From the NCBI GenBank assembly GCA_003858485.1, contig RQYD01000027.1, positions 1 through 46,629 on the forward strand: a DNA stretch of 46,629 nt, written 5' to 3'. This stretch comes from Clostridiales bacterium COT073_COT-073. GTDB lineage: Bacteria; Bacillota; Clostridia; Lachnospirales; Vallitaleaceae. This document shows positions 1 to 8,421 of the stretch, one piece after another; position 1 is the first letter of the stretch; every line of letters begins with the position of its first letter. The notes under the pieces were generated by a model. It saw nothing but the letters and a program-made list of their open reading frames with translations. It was not told the origin of the DNA and did no database searches. The translations under genes were made by a program, and so were the position numbers.

Positions 1-178
1 AAAATACGGAGTATTTTTCGATTGCACTCACGGAATATTAAGTTAGAAGGGAAGCAGAAAAAGAAGTACAGTCTGTCAGGATGCTTGCATCCGAGGCAAC
101 TGCTTTCTCTCTTGCTATATGAGTGGTAACGCGAATCGAAAAATACGGAGTATTTTTCGATTGCACTCATGGAATATT
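1..178. repeat. Duplicated intergenic hairpin repeat
   Basis: A 39-base unit at 1-39 recurs at 140-178 with one difference (C31 versus T170). The second copy forms a perfect 13-bp stem (134-146 with 150-162) around a GGA loop. It can be extended by ATGAGTG (119-125) pairing with CACTCAT (164-170). Between the copies lies another hairpin, GGATGC-TT-GCATCC (79-92). The first copy is cut by the window edge, so more units may lie upstream. The T-run is inside the stem, so this is not a typical intrinsic terminator. Its role is unknown. Confidence 0.75.
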
Positions 179-220
179 CGCCTGTTAGATATTAACAATA
201 CGTAAATAGCCAAAAATAGA

Positions 221-250
221 TTGACAAAAAGAAAAGTTTAATTATATAAT
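221..250 (+). promoter_or_regulatory. Promoter of the PH-domain gene
   Basis: TTGACA at 221-226 and TATAAT at 245-250 are separated by 18 bases, a consensus housekeeping sigma promoter. It lies about 40 bases upstream of the start codon at 291. Confidence 0.75.
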
Positions 251-290
251 TTTAAATAGTTTAGTGTTTTAGTTACAAATGGAGGTTTTT

Positions 291-986
291 ATGATTGATC
301 AAATGTTGGACCCAAACGAACAGATTTTATGGAGAGGAAAACCAAATCGTTTGCTCTATACAATTGGGCATCCTTTTTTTTACATATTTGCCTTAATTTG
401 GGGTACGGTTGATTTATTGATTTTTGGGACAATGACCTTAGGAGCGCTGCAATCAGAAGAAAGTATTTTTTTTATTTTTATTGCTTTATTCTTTATCTTA
501 CATATGACACCAGTTTGGATTGCTCTGATTCTTCCGGTATATAACTTTTTTGCCTGGAAAGCGGTTGATTATGTAGTAACCAGTAAAAGAATTTATCTTC
601 AGTCCGGATTAATCGGAAGAGATATTACTAGTTTGGAATATCCGGAAATTGGCAATTTGATGGTGGATGTCGGTATGTTGGAAAAGATGAAAGGTGTTGG
701 TACAGTTCGACTAACACCGGATGTTTCAACCGGCAGTGGTAAAAGAAGAACCACGCATCGTGGAAATCGTCTGAAACATATTGAAAATCCCTATGAAGTT
801 TATAAAATGATCAAGCAAATCACCATGGATATCAGTACTGATTACCATTACCCCAATGCTTACCGGCCAAATAGCAATGCCGGATATCAAACCAGATATC
901 AACCCGGATATCAATCAGGATATCAACCCGGGTATCAACCCACTCAGTCGCGATCCATGAATGATGATATTCAAAATCAGGACTAA
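291..986 (+). CDS. PH-domain (bPH2/YdbS-like) membrane protein
   Basis: This 231-residue protein starts with a short cytoplasmic stretch (DPNEQILWRGKP). Two hydrophobic segments follow at roughly residues 24-50 and 57-84, then a bacterial pleckstrin-homology-like domain (about 88-175) with the typical VVTSKRIYLQSG opening. The tail is a tandem GYQP/GYQS repeat encoded by five 12-bp units at 879-938. The family is usually membrane-anchored, with no defined reaction. The start at 291 is chosen because GGAGG (281-285) sits six bases upstream; the ATG at 279 overlaps that ribosome site. The gene end overlaps a longer reading of the next gene, but not the start preferred there. The function of the tyrosine/glutamine-rich tail is unknown. 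Confidence 0.8.
   Translation: MIDQMLDPNEQILWRGKPNRLLYTIGHPFFYIFALIWGTVDLLIFGTMTLGALQSEESIFFIFIALFFILHMTPVWIALILPVYNFFAWKAVDYVVTSKRIYLQSGLIGRDITSLEYPEIGNLMVDVGMLEKMKGVGTVRLTPDVSTGSGKRRTTHRGNRLKHIENPYEVYKMIKQITMDISTDYHYPNAYRPNSNAGYQTRYQPGYQSGYQPGYQPTQSRSMNDDIQNQD
879..938 (+). repeat. 12-bp tandem repeat inside the PH-domain gene
   Basis: Five head-to-tail 12-bp units share the core GATATCAA or GTATCAA and encode a Y-Q-P-G pattern at the C-terminus. In-frame units like these can expand or contract without breaking the protein. Confidence 0.85.
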
Positions 987-1023
987 CTATGTGCCGGTTA
1001 AACCTGGCAGAATGGAGTATTAT

Positions 1024-2097
1024 ATGTATAAACCTTTAAATTTATCGGCGTTTTTAAGTAATTTTGCGGAATTAAAACCAATGTTTCCTGAGGCTGGAGA
1101 ATATCAGGCAAACGGTGGTAATCCATATGTTTTTATTTCCATGCATATTGCTGAGGAAGGGCAGGGGGACTATCCTGTGCAAATGAAAGTGATGTGTCAG
1201 GAACTTCAAAGCATGGGTTATCAGCTGATTGCTGATGTTTCAAAAAGAACATTACAATATTTTAACAATTCGGATATTATTGCCATTGCCAAAGAATATG
1301 GAATCAGTATCCTACGACCTGATTTTGGATTTTCGCTAGAAGAGCTGATACATCTGGCTAAGCAAATGCCAATTTGCTTAAATGCTACCAATCTGAAGCA
1401 AGAAGAGGCAAAGGCAATCCTGGAATCAGGTGGAGAAGTGATGGCCATGCACAATTATTATCCACGCCCGGAAACCGGACTGGATGAGGAATTTTTTCGG
1501 CAAAAAAATGCGGAATTAAAAGAATTAGGAATTCCGGTTATGGTTTTTATTGCTTCTGATGTTCATAAACGTGCCCCCATTTATGATGGGCTTCCAACTT
1601 TGGAAAAACACCGGTATTTTCCGCCTTATATCGCTTATTTGGATTTGATCCTTCATTTTGGAGTGGAAAATATTTATGTTGGGGATGGGGCTGTCAGTCA
1701 GCGGGAATTGGAAAAAATTGAATATTTCCGGCAAACCGGAGAAATATATATTCCGATTCAAACTTTGTCCAATCGCTATGATGATTTGTTATTTGATAAA
1801 AGCTATACTATTCGTGATGATTCGCCACGTTGGCTAAAACGACTGATGGAATCCCGCCAATTTTCGACATTCGGCAAAGTAATTGAGCCGGAATTGGCCC
1901 TACCCAGAAAGGCTGGCAGTATCACCATAGATAATATCAATTACAGCCGCTACTCTGGTGAAATGCAGATTGTTATAGAGAATTTACCGCTTGATGAACG
2001 GGTGAATGTAATTGCACGAATTCCTGAAAAATATTTGGGTATTCTGCCGTTTATCAAAAATGAAAAGAAAATTCGCTTTTTTAAGGAAAATAAGTGA
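1024..2097 (+). CDS. mupG: DUF871/MupG-family TIM-barrel protein, probable 6-phospho-N-acetylmuramidase
   Basis: This 357-residue protein matches the size and layout of the DUF871 family. Characterised members (MupG of Staphylococcus aureus) cleave MurNAc-6-phosphate-GlcNAc in the cytoplasm during recycling of cell-wall sugars. It has an N-terminal TIM barrel carrying family-like segments such as HNYYPRPETGLD and VFIASDVHKRAPIYDGLPTL, and a C-terminal cyclophilin-like domain. The start at 1024 has GGAG at 1014-1017; an upstream in-frame ATG at 961 would overlap the preceding gene and has no better ribosome site. No murQ or murP lies nearby, so the pathway assignment rests on the family. nagB and nagA, which could use a released GlcNAc product, are about 34 kb away. 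A strong terminator follows. Confidence 0.75.
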   Translation: MYKPLNLSAFLSNFAELKPMFPEAGEYQANGGNPYVFISMHIAEEGQGDYPVQMKVMCQELQSMGYQLIADVSKRTLQYFNNSDIIAIAKEYGISILRPDFGFSLEELIHLAKQMPICLNATNLKQEEAKAILESGGEVMAMHNYYPRPETGLDEEFFRQKNAELKELGIPVMVFIASDVHKRAPIYDGLPTLEKHRYFPPYIAYLDLILHFGVENIYVGDGAVSQRELEKIEYFRQTGEIYIPIQTLSNRYDDLLFDKSYTIRDDSPRWLKRLMESRQFSTFGKVIEPELALPRKAGSITIDNINYSRYSGEMQIVIENLPLDERVNVIARIPEKYLGILPFIKNEKKIRFFKENK

Positions 2098-2154
2098 TAG
2101 CAGACTGTGACTGATAAAAATGGGGTTAATAGCCCAAACTTAATAAACTCAAAT

Positions 2155-2187
2155 ACCCCAATCAAATCAGTAGATTGGGGTGTTTTT
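2155..2187 (+). terminator. Intrinsic terminator after the MupG-family gene
   Basis: A perfect 9-bp stem, ACCCCAATC (2155-2163) with GATTGGGGT (2173-2181), is followed by a T-rich run. Confidence 0.9.
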
Positions 2188-2226
2188 GAATAAAAAAATT
2201 TTATCTGGAAAATATAACCAAATCTA

Positions 2227-2235
2227 TGGTATAAT
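2227..2235 (+). promoter_or_regulatory. Extended -10 promoter of the structured leader
   Basis: TGG directly followed by TATAAT (2230-2235) forms an extended -10 element. No good -35 box is seen. Transcription would begin near 2243, giving a leader of about 230 bases before the start at 2473. Confidence 0.6.
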
Positions 2236-2242
2236 GAAATGA

Positions 2243-2442
2243 ATTACTTAACTTTCCTATATTTTTTGGAGTGAGCTTTTTCGGTGTATGACCGGTAAAT
2301 GGTATTGGGCAGGAAACTGCCGAAGGGAATGTACCGATGCTTAAATACAAAATATTTGGCCAGTTATGTATCTTACCGGCAATCTTGGGCAGTACATTAA
2401 CTAAGAACAGGATAAACTCAGAAAAGACGATGGAAAAGTTGA
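2243..2442 (+). ncRNA. Candidate structured leader RNA, unknown class
   Basis: Several helices can be read by eye. CCGGTAA (2292-2298) pairs with TTACCGG (2373-2379) and encloses GGCAG-GAAA-CTGCC (2308-2321), a GNRA-capped stem. AATGTAC (2328-2334) pairs with GTACATT (2392-2398), giving a pseudoknot-like crossing. A competing helix joins TCGGTGT (2281-2287) to GTACCGA (2331-2337), and TTGGGCAG occurs twice (2305-2312, 2385-2392), so alternative folds are possible. It matches none of the glycine, lysine, SAM, cobalamin, T-box, c-di-GMP or SRP cores that I compared from memory. It precedes a membrane-protein gene and could be a riboswitch-like or free RNA. Confidence 0.4.
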
Positions 2443-2472
2443 GTGAATGATAGCGAATTATTTGGAGGAAAT

Positions 2473-3117
2473 ATGGAAAAGTATGGAAAGAGTTTTAAAG
2501 AACTGAATAAAAAAGAAAAGTTAGAGTATATCATAGAATACTATAAATTTCATATAATTGGTGGATTGGTGGGACTGGTTATAGTATTTTCGCTTTTAAA
2601 TCACTATCTGTTTAATCCGCCGAAAGAAGTGATGGTGGATATTACGATTACAGCACCATATTTAGAACCACAGGGATTGGAGGCATTACAGACCGAGGTC
2701 AGGGAATTTATTGAGCCTAAGTTGCCGGGAAAAACCGGACAAATAGAGCTTTTATATTTTTCGCCAAATAATGATCCACAGACGCAAATGGTGATGACAA
2801 CTAAACTGATCGGCAAAACCACCACTGGTGAGCTGGATATTTTAATTTTGGATGATGATCACTTATCTTATTTTAACGAAAATCAAATTTTGCTGCCTTT
2901 GGCAGAGTATTTAACAGAGGAGCAAATGACTGCTTATGCCGGGTCCGTCAAGACGATCAATCAGAATGGAAAAGAAATAGCGGTTGCTTTTGCGGTATCT
3001 CATGACAGTAAAATCGGCAAACTATTTTCAAAGAATTATGAAGGATATTTTGGGGTAGCCGTTACTTCCCCGGATATTGAATTGATCAAGGAACTGATTC
3101 CACTTTTACTTGACTAA
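2473..3117 (+). CDS. Single-pass membrane protein, unknown function
   Basis: I do not recognise this 214-residue protein. Residues 1-30 are charged and cytoplasmic. One transmembrane helix (about 33-52, IIGGLVGLVIVFSLLNHYLF) follows, then an extracytoplasmic domain of about 160 residues. Part of that domain (GELDILILDDDHLSYFNENQ) faintly resembles substrate-binding proteins, but it is too short to be a complete one. The ATG at 2473 is preferred because GGAGG (2464-2468) precedes it; a GTG at 2443 is in frame without a ribosome site. A long leader with folding potential precedes the gene. No partner gene is adjacent. Confidence 0.65.
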   Translation: MEKYGKSFKELNKKEKLEYIIEYYKFHIIGGLVGLVIVFSLLNHYLFNPPKEVMVDITITAPYLEPQGLEALQTEVREFIEPKLPGKTGQIELLYFSPNNDPQTQMVMTTKLIGKTTTGELDILILDDDHLSYFNENQILLPLAEYLTEEQMTAYAGSVKTINQNGKEIAVAFAVSHDSKIGKLFSKNYEGYFGVAVTSPDIELIKELIPLLLD

Positions 3118-3324
3118 GCTTGAGTTTCTGTGTTTTTTCGGAAACTCTTTAATAGAACTGGATTCAGCCTGATTATGGCAAACAAAAATGATTTAGATTA
3201 TAAATCTCTAAAATATGTGATAAGATGACTTTGAACTGAAATTTTTACGGAAACTCAAGTTGACTAAATCATTTCTTTTTCGATTAAATTATGATATACT
3301 AAAACAATCTCAAAAGGAGATATT
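3118..3324. other. Intergenic region with alternative inverted repeats
   Basis: GAGTTTC (3122-3128) can pair with GAAACTC (3141-3147), a weak terminator-like hairpin ending in TTT. The longer form CTTGAGTTTC (3119-3128) can instead pair with GAAACTCAAG (3250-3259). The rest is AT-rich and leads into a possible -10 box TATACT (3295-3300) for the NERD gene, without a good -35. Confidence 0.5.
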
Positions 3325-4029
3325 ATGGCACAAATTGTAAAAAAATCAAATCGTTTGAATTCACAAATAAAAAAGTTGTACCTGGAATGGCTTTTTTATG
3401 GAGGCTTGGCGGCTGTCTGTGTGGCTTTGCTGGAAGTAACGCAAATGTTTTCATTTGTAGGAATTCAATTGATTTTTTTAAAAATATTGGATAGCATCAA
3501 TAATTACCGAATTTTAAAAGTCGGTTTAGGTGGGGAGAAAAAGGTTTTTGAATTGATTAATCACTTGCCTAAGGGCTATAAAATTTTGACAGATGTAAAA
3601 ATTGTCAATGGTCGAAAATCAAGCCAAATTGATTTTGTGATTATTGGTCGAAATGGTATTTTTATTATGGAAGCTAAAAATATGCGAGGAACGATTCGGG
3701 GTAAGGAAAATGATAAGGTTTTAAAGAAAATCAAAATTGGAAAAAGTGGTGATAAATATGCTTCTGATGTATATAATCCAATTTTACAAATATTAGGGCA
3801 TAAAAAGGGATTTGATGCCTTTTTAGCTAGCAAGGGTCATTCTTATCGAGCGATTCCGATATTATATTTTTCTGGTGAAGGCAGCATTGAAGTAGAAAGT
3901 GAAAAGGTAAAAATCATTGATGAGCCGGTGCTGGTCATAGATTATATTAAACGTCACAATCAGGATAATATTTCTGATTTTGTGCAAAATAAAATTATTG
4001 AAGATTTATTGGAAAAAGCTGAGAAATAA
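3325..4029 (+). CDS. NERD-domain (nuclease-related) membrane protein
   Basis: This 234-residue protein has an N-terminal hydrophobic region (about residues 22-60) and then a NERD domain (about 70-190). The hallmarks are a GEKKVFELINHLP opening, SSQIDFVIIGRNGIFIMEAKN (the D and the E-x-K of the predicted nuclease core) and a later IPILYFSGEG strand. NERD domains are predicted relatives of restriction-enzyme-like nucleases; their substrate is generally unknown. The start at 3325 has AAGGAGA at 3315-3321. It stands alone ahead of clpC with a 104-base gap and no clear terminator between. Confidence 0.8.
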   Translation: MAQIVKKSNRLNSQIKKLYLEWLFYGGLAAVCVALLEVTQMFSFVGIQLIFLKILDSINNYRILKVGLGGEKKVFELINHLPKGYKILTDVKIVNGRKSSQIDFVIIGRNGIFIMEAKNMRGTIRGKENDKVLKKIKIGKSGDKYASDVYNPILQILGHKKGFDAFLASKGHSYRAIPILYFSGEGSIEVESEKVKIIDEPVLVIDYIKRHNQDNISDFVQNKIIEDLLEKAEK

Positions 4030-4133
4030 ATACTGTGTGATAGGCTGTCATAATCTGGATGAGATAAGAAATTGCCATCAGGCCAGCAATTATTATAAGT
4101 ATCAGCAGATAATGTATACAGGAGGATATATCC

Positions 4134-6539
4134 TTGAAACCATATACTCAAAAAGCGATAGAAGCTTTAGAACATGCCAGTGAAGTGGCACAAACGTTAA
4201 ACAGCAGACAAGTTGGAACCGAGCATATTTTACTGGGCTTGCTGGACCGTTCCAATCTGGCTTCTGAAGTGTTGGAAGCCCATAACTTAGATTATGGAAT
4301 GGTATTAGATAAATTAAAAGAGATGAAACGAAAAGATCCGGTGATTCACAAAGAGGCGCGGGGATATACACCAGGAGCCGCCAGAGTACTGGTGGCTGCT
4401 GAAGAAGTATCGGTTAAAATGAAAAGCCCGAAAATTGGTACCGAACATTTGTTAATTGCTATTTTGCAGGATGCTGACAGTATGGGGAGCCGGATGCTTG
4501 ATTTGCTTGGCATTTCCGGTTCTAATGTGTATCAAATATTATTAAAATCCATTGGTCAGGATTATCGCAGCCAAAAATTAAAATATAATCGGGAGAAGAA
4601 AGAAGGCGGTATTCTTGAAAAATACAGTGAAGATTTTACAGAAGCAGCTAAATATAAAGGAGTTGACCCGATTATTGGTCGGCAAAAAGAAATCAATCGA
4701 ATCATTCAGATTTTAAGCCGTCGAACCAAGAATAATCCATGTCTGGTTGGCGGTCCGGGAGTAGGAAAAACCGCCATTGTTGAAGGTCTGGCTCAGCGAA
4801 TTATCAGGGGAGATGTACCGGAGCATTTAAAGAACAAAAGATTGCTTTCCCTTAATTTGGCATCAATGGTGGCTGGTTCAAAATACCGGGGCGAATTTGA
4901 GGAAAGAATTCGGGCAGTTATTCAGGAAATTACAGATAATGGCCAGATAATATTGTTTATTGATGAAATTCATACCATGATTGGTGCCGGTGGAGCAGAA
5001 GGTTCGCTTGATGCTGCCAACATTTTAAAACCGCAGCTGGCCCGGGGAAGTTTACAGGTGATTGGGGCAACCACTCAGGAAGAATACCGGAAATATTTTG
5101 AAAAAGATGGTGCCTTGGAGCGAAGATTTCAGCCGATTATGGTGGAAGAGCCAAGTGAGGAAGAAACCATTCAAATCTTAAAAGAATTAAAACCGATTTA
5201 TGAAAATTATCATCAGGTAAAAATTGAGGATGAAGCTTTAGCCGATGTTGTCCGCTTGTCTGTTCGCTATATTTCAGACCGGTTGCTACCGGATAAAGCA
5301 ATTGATATTCTGGATGAAGCAGCATCGAAAGCCAGAATCAGTGAATTACAAAATAATGATGAAAAGGGATATGAAGAAATCAGAGCATGGGAAGAGGAAA
5401 GAACGGAGGCCCTAAAGCAAGGTAATCTACCTGGTGCAAAAATGCTGCAGCGCAAAATTGAAAAACGGCGGGAGTCTTTTTCCGGCAAACGGAATCGTAC
5501 TTTAGTGGTGGACCGGGAACGGATAGCTGAAGTTGTATCAGACTGGTCAGGAGTTCCGGTGAAGCAGTTGAGTGTGGAGGAAAGTCAAAGGTTACGGGAT
5601 TTGGATAAATTGCTAAAAGCTAAAATTATTGGTCAGTCAGAGGCAATTGATGCTGTCAGCCGGGCAATTAAACGCGGGCGGGTCGGGATTAAAGATCCAT
5701 CCAAACCTGTAGGCTCTTTTATGTTTTTGGGACCGACCGGAGTAGGTAAAACCGAGCTATCGAAGGCTTTAGCAGAAATTATTTTTGGCGATAAAAATAT
5801 GCTGATTCGGGTTGATATGTCCGAATATATGGAAAAGCATAGTGTGGCTAAATTTATCGGCTCACCGCCCGGATATGTCGGACATGAAGATGGTGGTCAG
5901 CTGAGTGAAAAAATCAGAAGAAAGCCATATTCGATTATTTTATTTGATGAAATCGAAAAAGCTCATCCAGATGTTTTTAATATCTTGTTGCAAGTTTTAG
6001 ATGATGGGCATATCACTGATTCGCATGGACGAAAAGTTGATTTTAAAAATACCATTATTATCATGACTTCTAATCTGGGAGCACAAAGTCTGGCCAATCA
6101 AAATGCATTGGGCTTTCAAACCGGAGTAAACGCTGGCCAGGATTATAAAACCATGAAGAAAAAAGTAATGGATGAGGTAAAACGATTATTTCGGCCGGAG
6201 TTTATCAATCGTTTAGACGAGCTGATTGTTTTTCACAGCTTGTCAGAAGAGGATATTAAGCAAATTGTGGAATTACTGTTTGTGGATTTAGCCAAACGGG
6301 TGGAGGCAAGTCGGGGCATTGAACTGAAATTAACTCCAACAGCGGTTAAATTTATTGCAGAAAAAGGATATAATAAAAACTACGGAGCCAGACCAATTAA
6401 ACGGGCAATTCAGGAATATATTGAAGATGAATTGGCCAATCAAATTCTGGAGGGACGAATTCAGCCAGGAGATACAGTCAGTATTCGAGCTGGAAAAGAT
6501 AAACTTTGCTATACTAAGAAACAAAAAAAGGATAATTAG
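4134..6539 (+). CDS. clpC: ClpC-type AAA+ unfoldase
   Basis: This is an 801-residue ATP-dependent unfoldase that feeds ClpP or acts as a chaperone. Two Clp-N repeats span about residues 1-145. The first AAA+ module has Walker A GGPGVGKT (206-213) and Walker B LFIDEIH. A UVR-type middle domain lies near 417-455. The second AAA+ module has GPTGVGKT (533-540) and LFDEIEKAHPD, followed by the small C-terminal domain. The start is TTG at 4134 with GGAGG at 4121-4125, eight bases away. Firmicute clpC usually follows ctsR, mcsA and mcsB; none of these is upstream, so control by CtsR is not indicated locally. A small conserved gene and radA follow closely and probably share the transcript. Confidence 0.95.
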   Translation: MKPYTQKAIEALEHASEVAQTLNSRQVGTEHILLGLLDRSNLASEVLEAHNLDYGMVLDKLKEMKRKDPVIHKEARGYTPGAARVLVAAEEVSVKMKSPKIGTEHLLIAILQDADSMGSRMLDLLGISGSNVYQILLKSIGQDYRSQKLKYNREKKEGGILEKYSEDFTEAAKYKGVDPIIGRQKEINRIIQILSRRTKNNPCLVGGPGVGKTAIVEGLAQRIIRGDVPEHLKNKRLLSLNLASMVAGSKYRGEFEERIRAVIQEITDNGQIILFIDEIHTMIGAGGAEGSLDAANILKPQLARGSLQVIGATTQEEYRKYFEKDGALERRFQPIMVEEPSEEETIQILKELKPIYENYHQVKIEDEALADVVRLSVRYISDRLLPDKAIDILDEAASKARISELQNNDEKGYEEIRAWEEERTEALKQGNLPGAKMLQRKIEKRRESFSGKRNRTLVVDRERIAEVVSDWSGVPVKQLSVEESQRLRDLDKLLKAKIIGQSEAIDAVSRAIKRGRVGIKDPSKPVGSFMFLGPTGVGKTELSKALAEIIFGDKNMLIRVDMSEYMEKHSVAKFIGSPPGYVGHEDGGQLSEKIRRKPYSIILFDEIEKAHPDVFNILLQVLDDGHITDSHGRKVDFKNTIIIMTSNLGAQSLANQNALGFQTGVNAGQDYKTMKKKVMDEVKRLFRPEFINRLDELIVFHSLSEEDIKQIVELLFVDLAKRVEASRGIELKLTPTAVKFIAEKGYNKNYGARPIKRAIQEYIEDELANQILEGRIQPGDTVSIRAGKDKLCYTKKQKKDN

Positions 6540-6548
6540 GAGGACAAA

Positions 6549-6956
6549 ATGAAACTGGAAAAATTAATTTCAAGTTCGGAAAAGGGATTGCTTAGTTTTG
6601 GAGATTATGAGAGTGTAGATAAGCAAAAACAGGAAGGATTTGAACTGGCAGGCAATCTTTATAATGTCAAAAGTCATAACGAAATTACCAGATTAGAAAA
6701 AAATTCTTATTTGTTATATGAATCGGTACCAGGGACAATTGTTACGGATTTTCACGCAGATCCTCATGAACTGGCCTTTACGGTACATGGTAATGAACCG
6801 GTACAGGTAACTTTAGGCCTGGAGCCGGATGCGGAATATCGGCTGTTGATTAATTCAACTCAGGTAGGCAAAGTCAATGCCAATCGTTCCGGTAAAATCA
6901 GTTTCAGTTTAAATTTTGACTCCGGTAAACAGACAATTCGGATGGAAAAATTGTAA
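6549..6956 (+). CDS. Small conserved protein between clpC and radA
   Basis: This is a 135-residue protein without signal peptide or transmembrane helix. It opens with a GLLSFGDYES-type motif and ends in a beta-rich half (TVHGNEPVQVTLGLEPDAEY). From memory, similar proteins sit next to radA in Lachnospiraceae and are often labelled endosialidase. I see no sialidase catalytic motif here, so that name should not be trusted. AGGAGG (6539-6544) precedes the ATG by four bases, and the stop lies one base before the radA start. Translational coupling with both neighbours is likely. Confidence 0.7.
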   Translation: MKLEKLISSSEKGLLSFGDYESVDKQKQEGFELAGNLYNVKSHNEITRLEKNSYLLYESVPGTIVTDFHADPHELAFTVHGNEPVQVTLGLEPDAEYRLLINSTQVGKVNANRSGKISFSLNFDSGKQTIRMEKL

Positions 6957-6957
6957 A

Positions 6958-8340
6958 ATGGCCAAAGACAAAACGGCAAAGTCCAGAACTATATTTTTTT
7001 GCAGCGAATGCGGCAATGAGAGCCCCAAATGGTTGGGGAAATGCTCAGCATGCGGAGCTTGGAATAGTTATGTTGAGGAAGTAAAACCAAAGGCAAAAGC
7101 AATGCCTGTACAGGGGCGGTTATTGACTGAGACTTCAGCTAAGCCGGAAAATTTAAAAGATATTTCCTTAACCGATGAAATTCGAATCTCGACCGGTTTG
7201 TCTGAACTTGACCGGGTACTTGGTGGCGGAGTAATGGAAGGCGCAGTGGTATTAATCGGTGGTGATCCGGGAATCGGGAAAAGTACTTTATTGCTGCAAA
7301 TTTGTCAAAGACTGGGCAGTCAGAAAAAAAAGATTTTATATGTTTCCGGTGAAGAATCGCTGCGCCAAATTAAACTGCGGGCAGAACGGCTGGGAGTAAA
7401 TGAGGATAATTTGCTGATTTATTCAGAAGTCGGTTTTAACTTGATTGAGGAAACTATCGCCGTTGAAGATCCGGATATTTTGATGATTGACTCAATACAG
7501 ACAGTTTACCAACCGGAAGTTAGTTCAGCAGCCGGATCAGTTAGCCAAGTCAGAGAAGTGACCGCTAATTTGGTGAGGCTGGCCAAGACCAGAGGAATGG
7601 CAGTATTTATTGTGGGTCATGTGACCAAGGAAGGATTGATTGCCGGCCCAAGGGTGCTGGAACATATGGTTGATACTGTCCTTTACTTTGAAGGTGACAA
7701 AAATGCGGCTTACCGTTTGCTTAGAGCAGTCAAAAATCGATTTGGTGCCACCAATGAAGTGGGCATTTTTGAAATGAAACAAAATGGTCTGGAAGAAGTA
7801 AAGAATCCGTCGGAGTATATGCTGAATGGCAGACCAACCAATGAATATGGCTCAGTGGCAGTATGTACAATGGAAGGCAGCCGGCCATTTATTATAGAAG
7901 TTCAGGCACTCTTATCCAGTATGGCCTTTAATATTGCCAGACGGACAGTCACCGGTTATGATTATAATCGTCTATTGATGTTATTGGCAGTATTGGAACG
8001 CAAAGGTGGTCTAAAGGTAAATATGCTGGATTGTTTTGTTAACATTGCCGGCGGCTTAAAAATAGAGGAAACAGCCATTGATTTAGGAGTGGTAACAGCA
8101 ATCTATTCTGCTTATCTGGAGATTTATGTGCCGCAGTCAGTAATTGTCATTGGTGAAGTAGGCTTAACCGGTGAAGTCAGGGGAATTCCTTTTGGTGAGC
8201 AAAGAATAAGAGAGGCCCGAAAATTAGGATTTGAGAAAATAATTTTACCTCAGGCTAATTTGCTGAAAAGCGGTACAGAGCCAGGGGTAGAATTAATTGG
8301 AATAAAGCATATCAAGCAGTTGAAAGAAATTTTATTTTAA
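6958..8340 (+). CDS. radA: DNA repair protein RadA
   Basis: This 460-residue branch-migration ATPase acts in homologous recombination. It has an N-terminal zinc finger (CSECGNESPKWLGKCSACG), a RecA-like core with Walker A GGDPGIGKST (101-110), the RadA-specific KNRFG motif (259-263), and a C-terminal Lon-protease-like domain including GEVGLTGEVR. The start at 6958 is chosen because it lies immediately after the upstream stop and opens with MAKDKTAK; an in-frame ATG at 6916 lies inside the previous gene. It is the third member of the clpC group. Confidence 0.96.
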   Translation: MAKDKTAKSRTIFFCSECGNESPKWLGKCSACGAWNSYVEEVKPKAKAMPVQGRLLTETSAKPENLKDISLTDEIRISTGLSELDRVLGGGVMEGAVVLIGGDPGIGKSTLLLQICQRLGSQKKKILYVSGEESLRQIKLRAERLGVNEDNLLIYSEVGFNLIEETIAVEDPDILMIDSIQTVYQPEVSSAAGSVSQVREVTANLVRLAKTRGMAVFIVGHVTKEGLIAGPRVLEHMVDTVLYFEGDKNAAYRLLRAVKNRFGATNEVGIFEMKQNGLEEVKNPSEYMLNGRPTNEYGSVAVCTMEGSRPFIIEVQALLSSMAFNIARRTVTGYDYNRLLMLLAVLERKGGLKVNMLDCFVNIAGGLKIEETAIDLGVVTAIYSAYLEIYVPQSVIVIGEVGLTGEVRGIPFGEQRIREARKLGFEKIILPQANLLKSGTEPGVELIGIKHIKQLKEILF

Positions 8341-8342
8341 GG

Positions 8343-8356
8343 CGGATAATTATCCG
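8343..8356. promoter_or_regulatory. Perfect 14-bp palindrome between radA and degV
   Basis: CGGATAATTATCCG is a perfect dyad lying three bases after the radA stop. With no loop it suits a DNA-binding dimer better than an RNA hairpin. No regulator can be assigned. Confidence 0.4.
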
Positions 8357-8421
8357 GAGGCATGGTATAAAAGATGTAAATGGTTTTACAGCTGCAAAAC
8401 ATCAATAGAAAAGGAGTATAT

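Noticed and set aside
879-938. Short regular repeats that might suggest a CRISPR array
   Set aside because: Units are 12 bp, contiguous and in frame with the PH-domain gene; there are no spacers and no cas genes.
2281-2400. Known riboswitch ahead of the single-pass membrane protein
   Set aside because: Glycine, lysine, SAM, cobalamin and c-di-GMP cores remembered for comparison do not match; kept only as an unknown structured RNA.
5137-5488. Minus-strand frames inside clpC
   Set aside because: They are shadows of an intact, conserved plus-strand gene and lack ribosome sites.
6549-6956. Endosialidase annotation for the clpC-radA spacer gene
   Set aside because: No Asp-box or sialidase catalytic residues are visible in the 135 residues; the name seems inherited from database labels.
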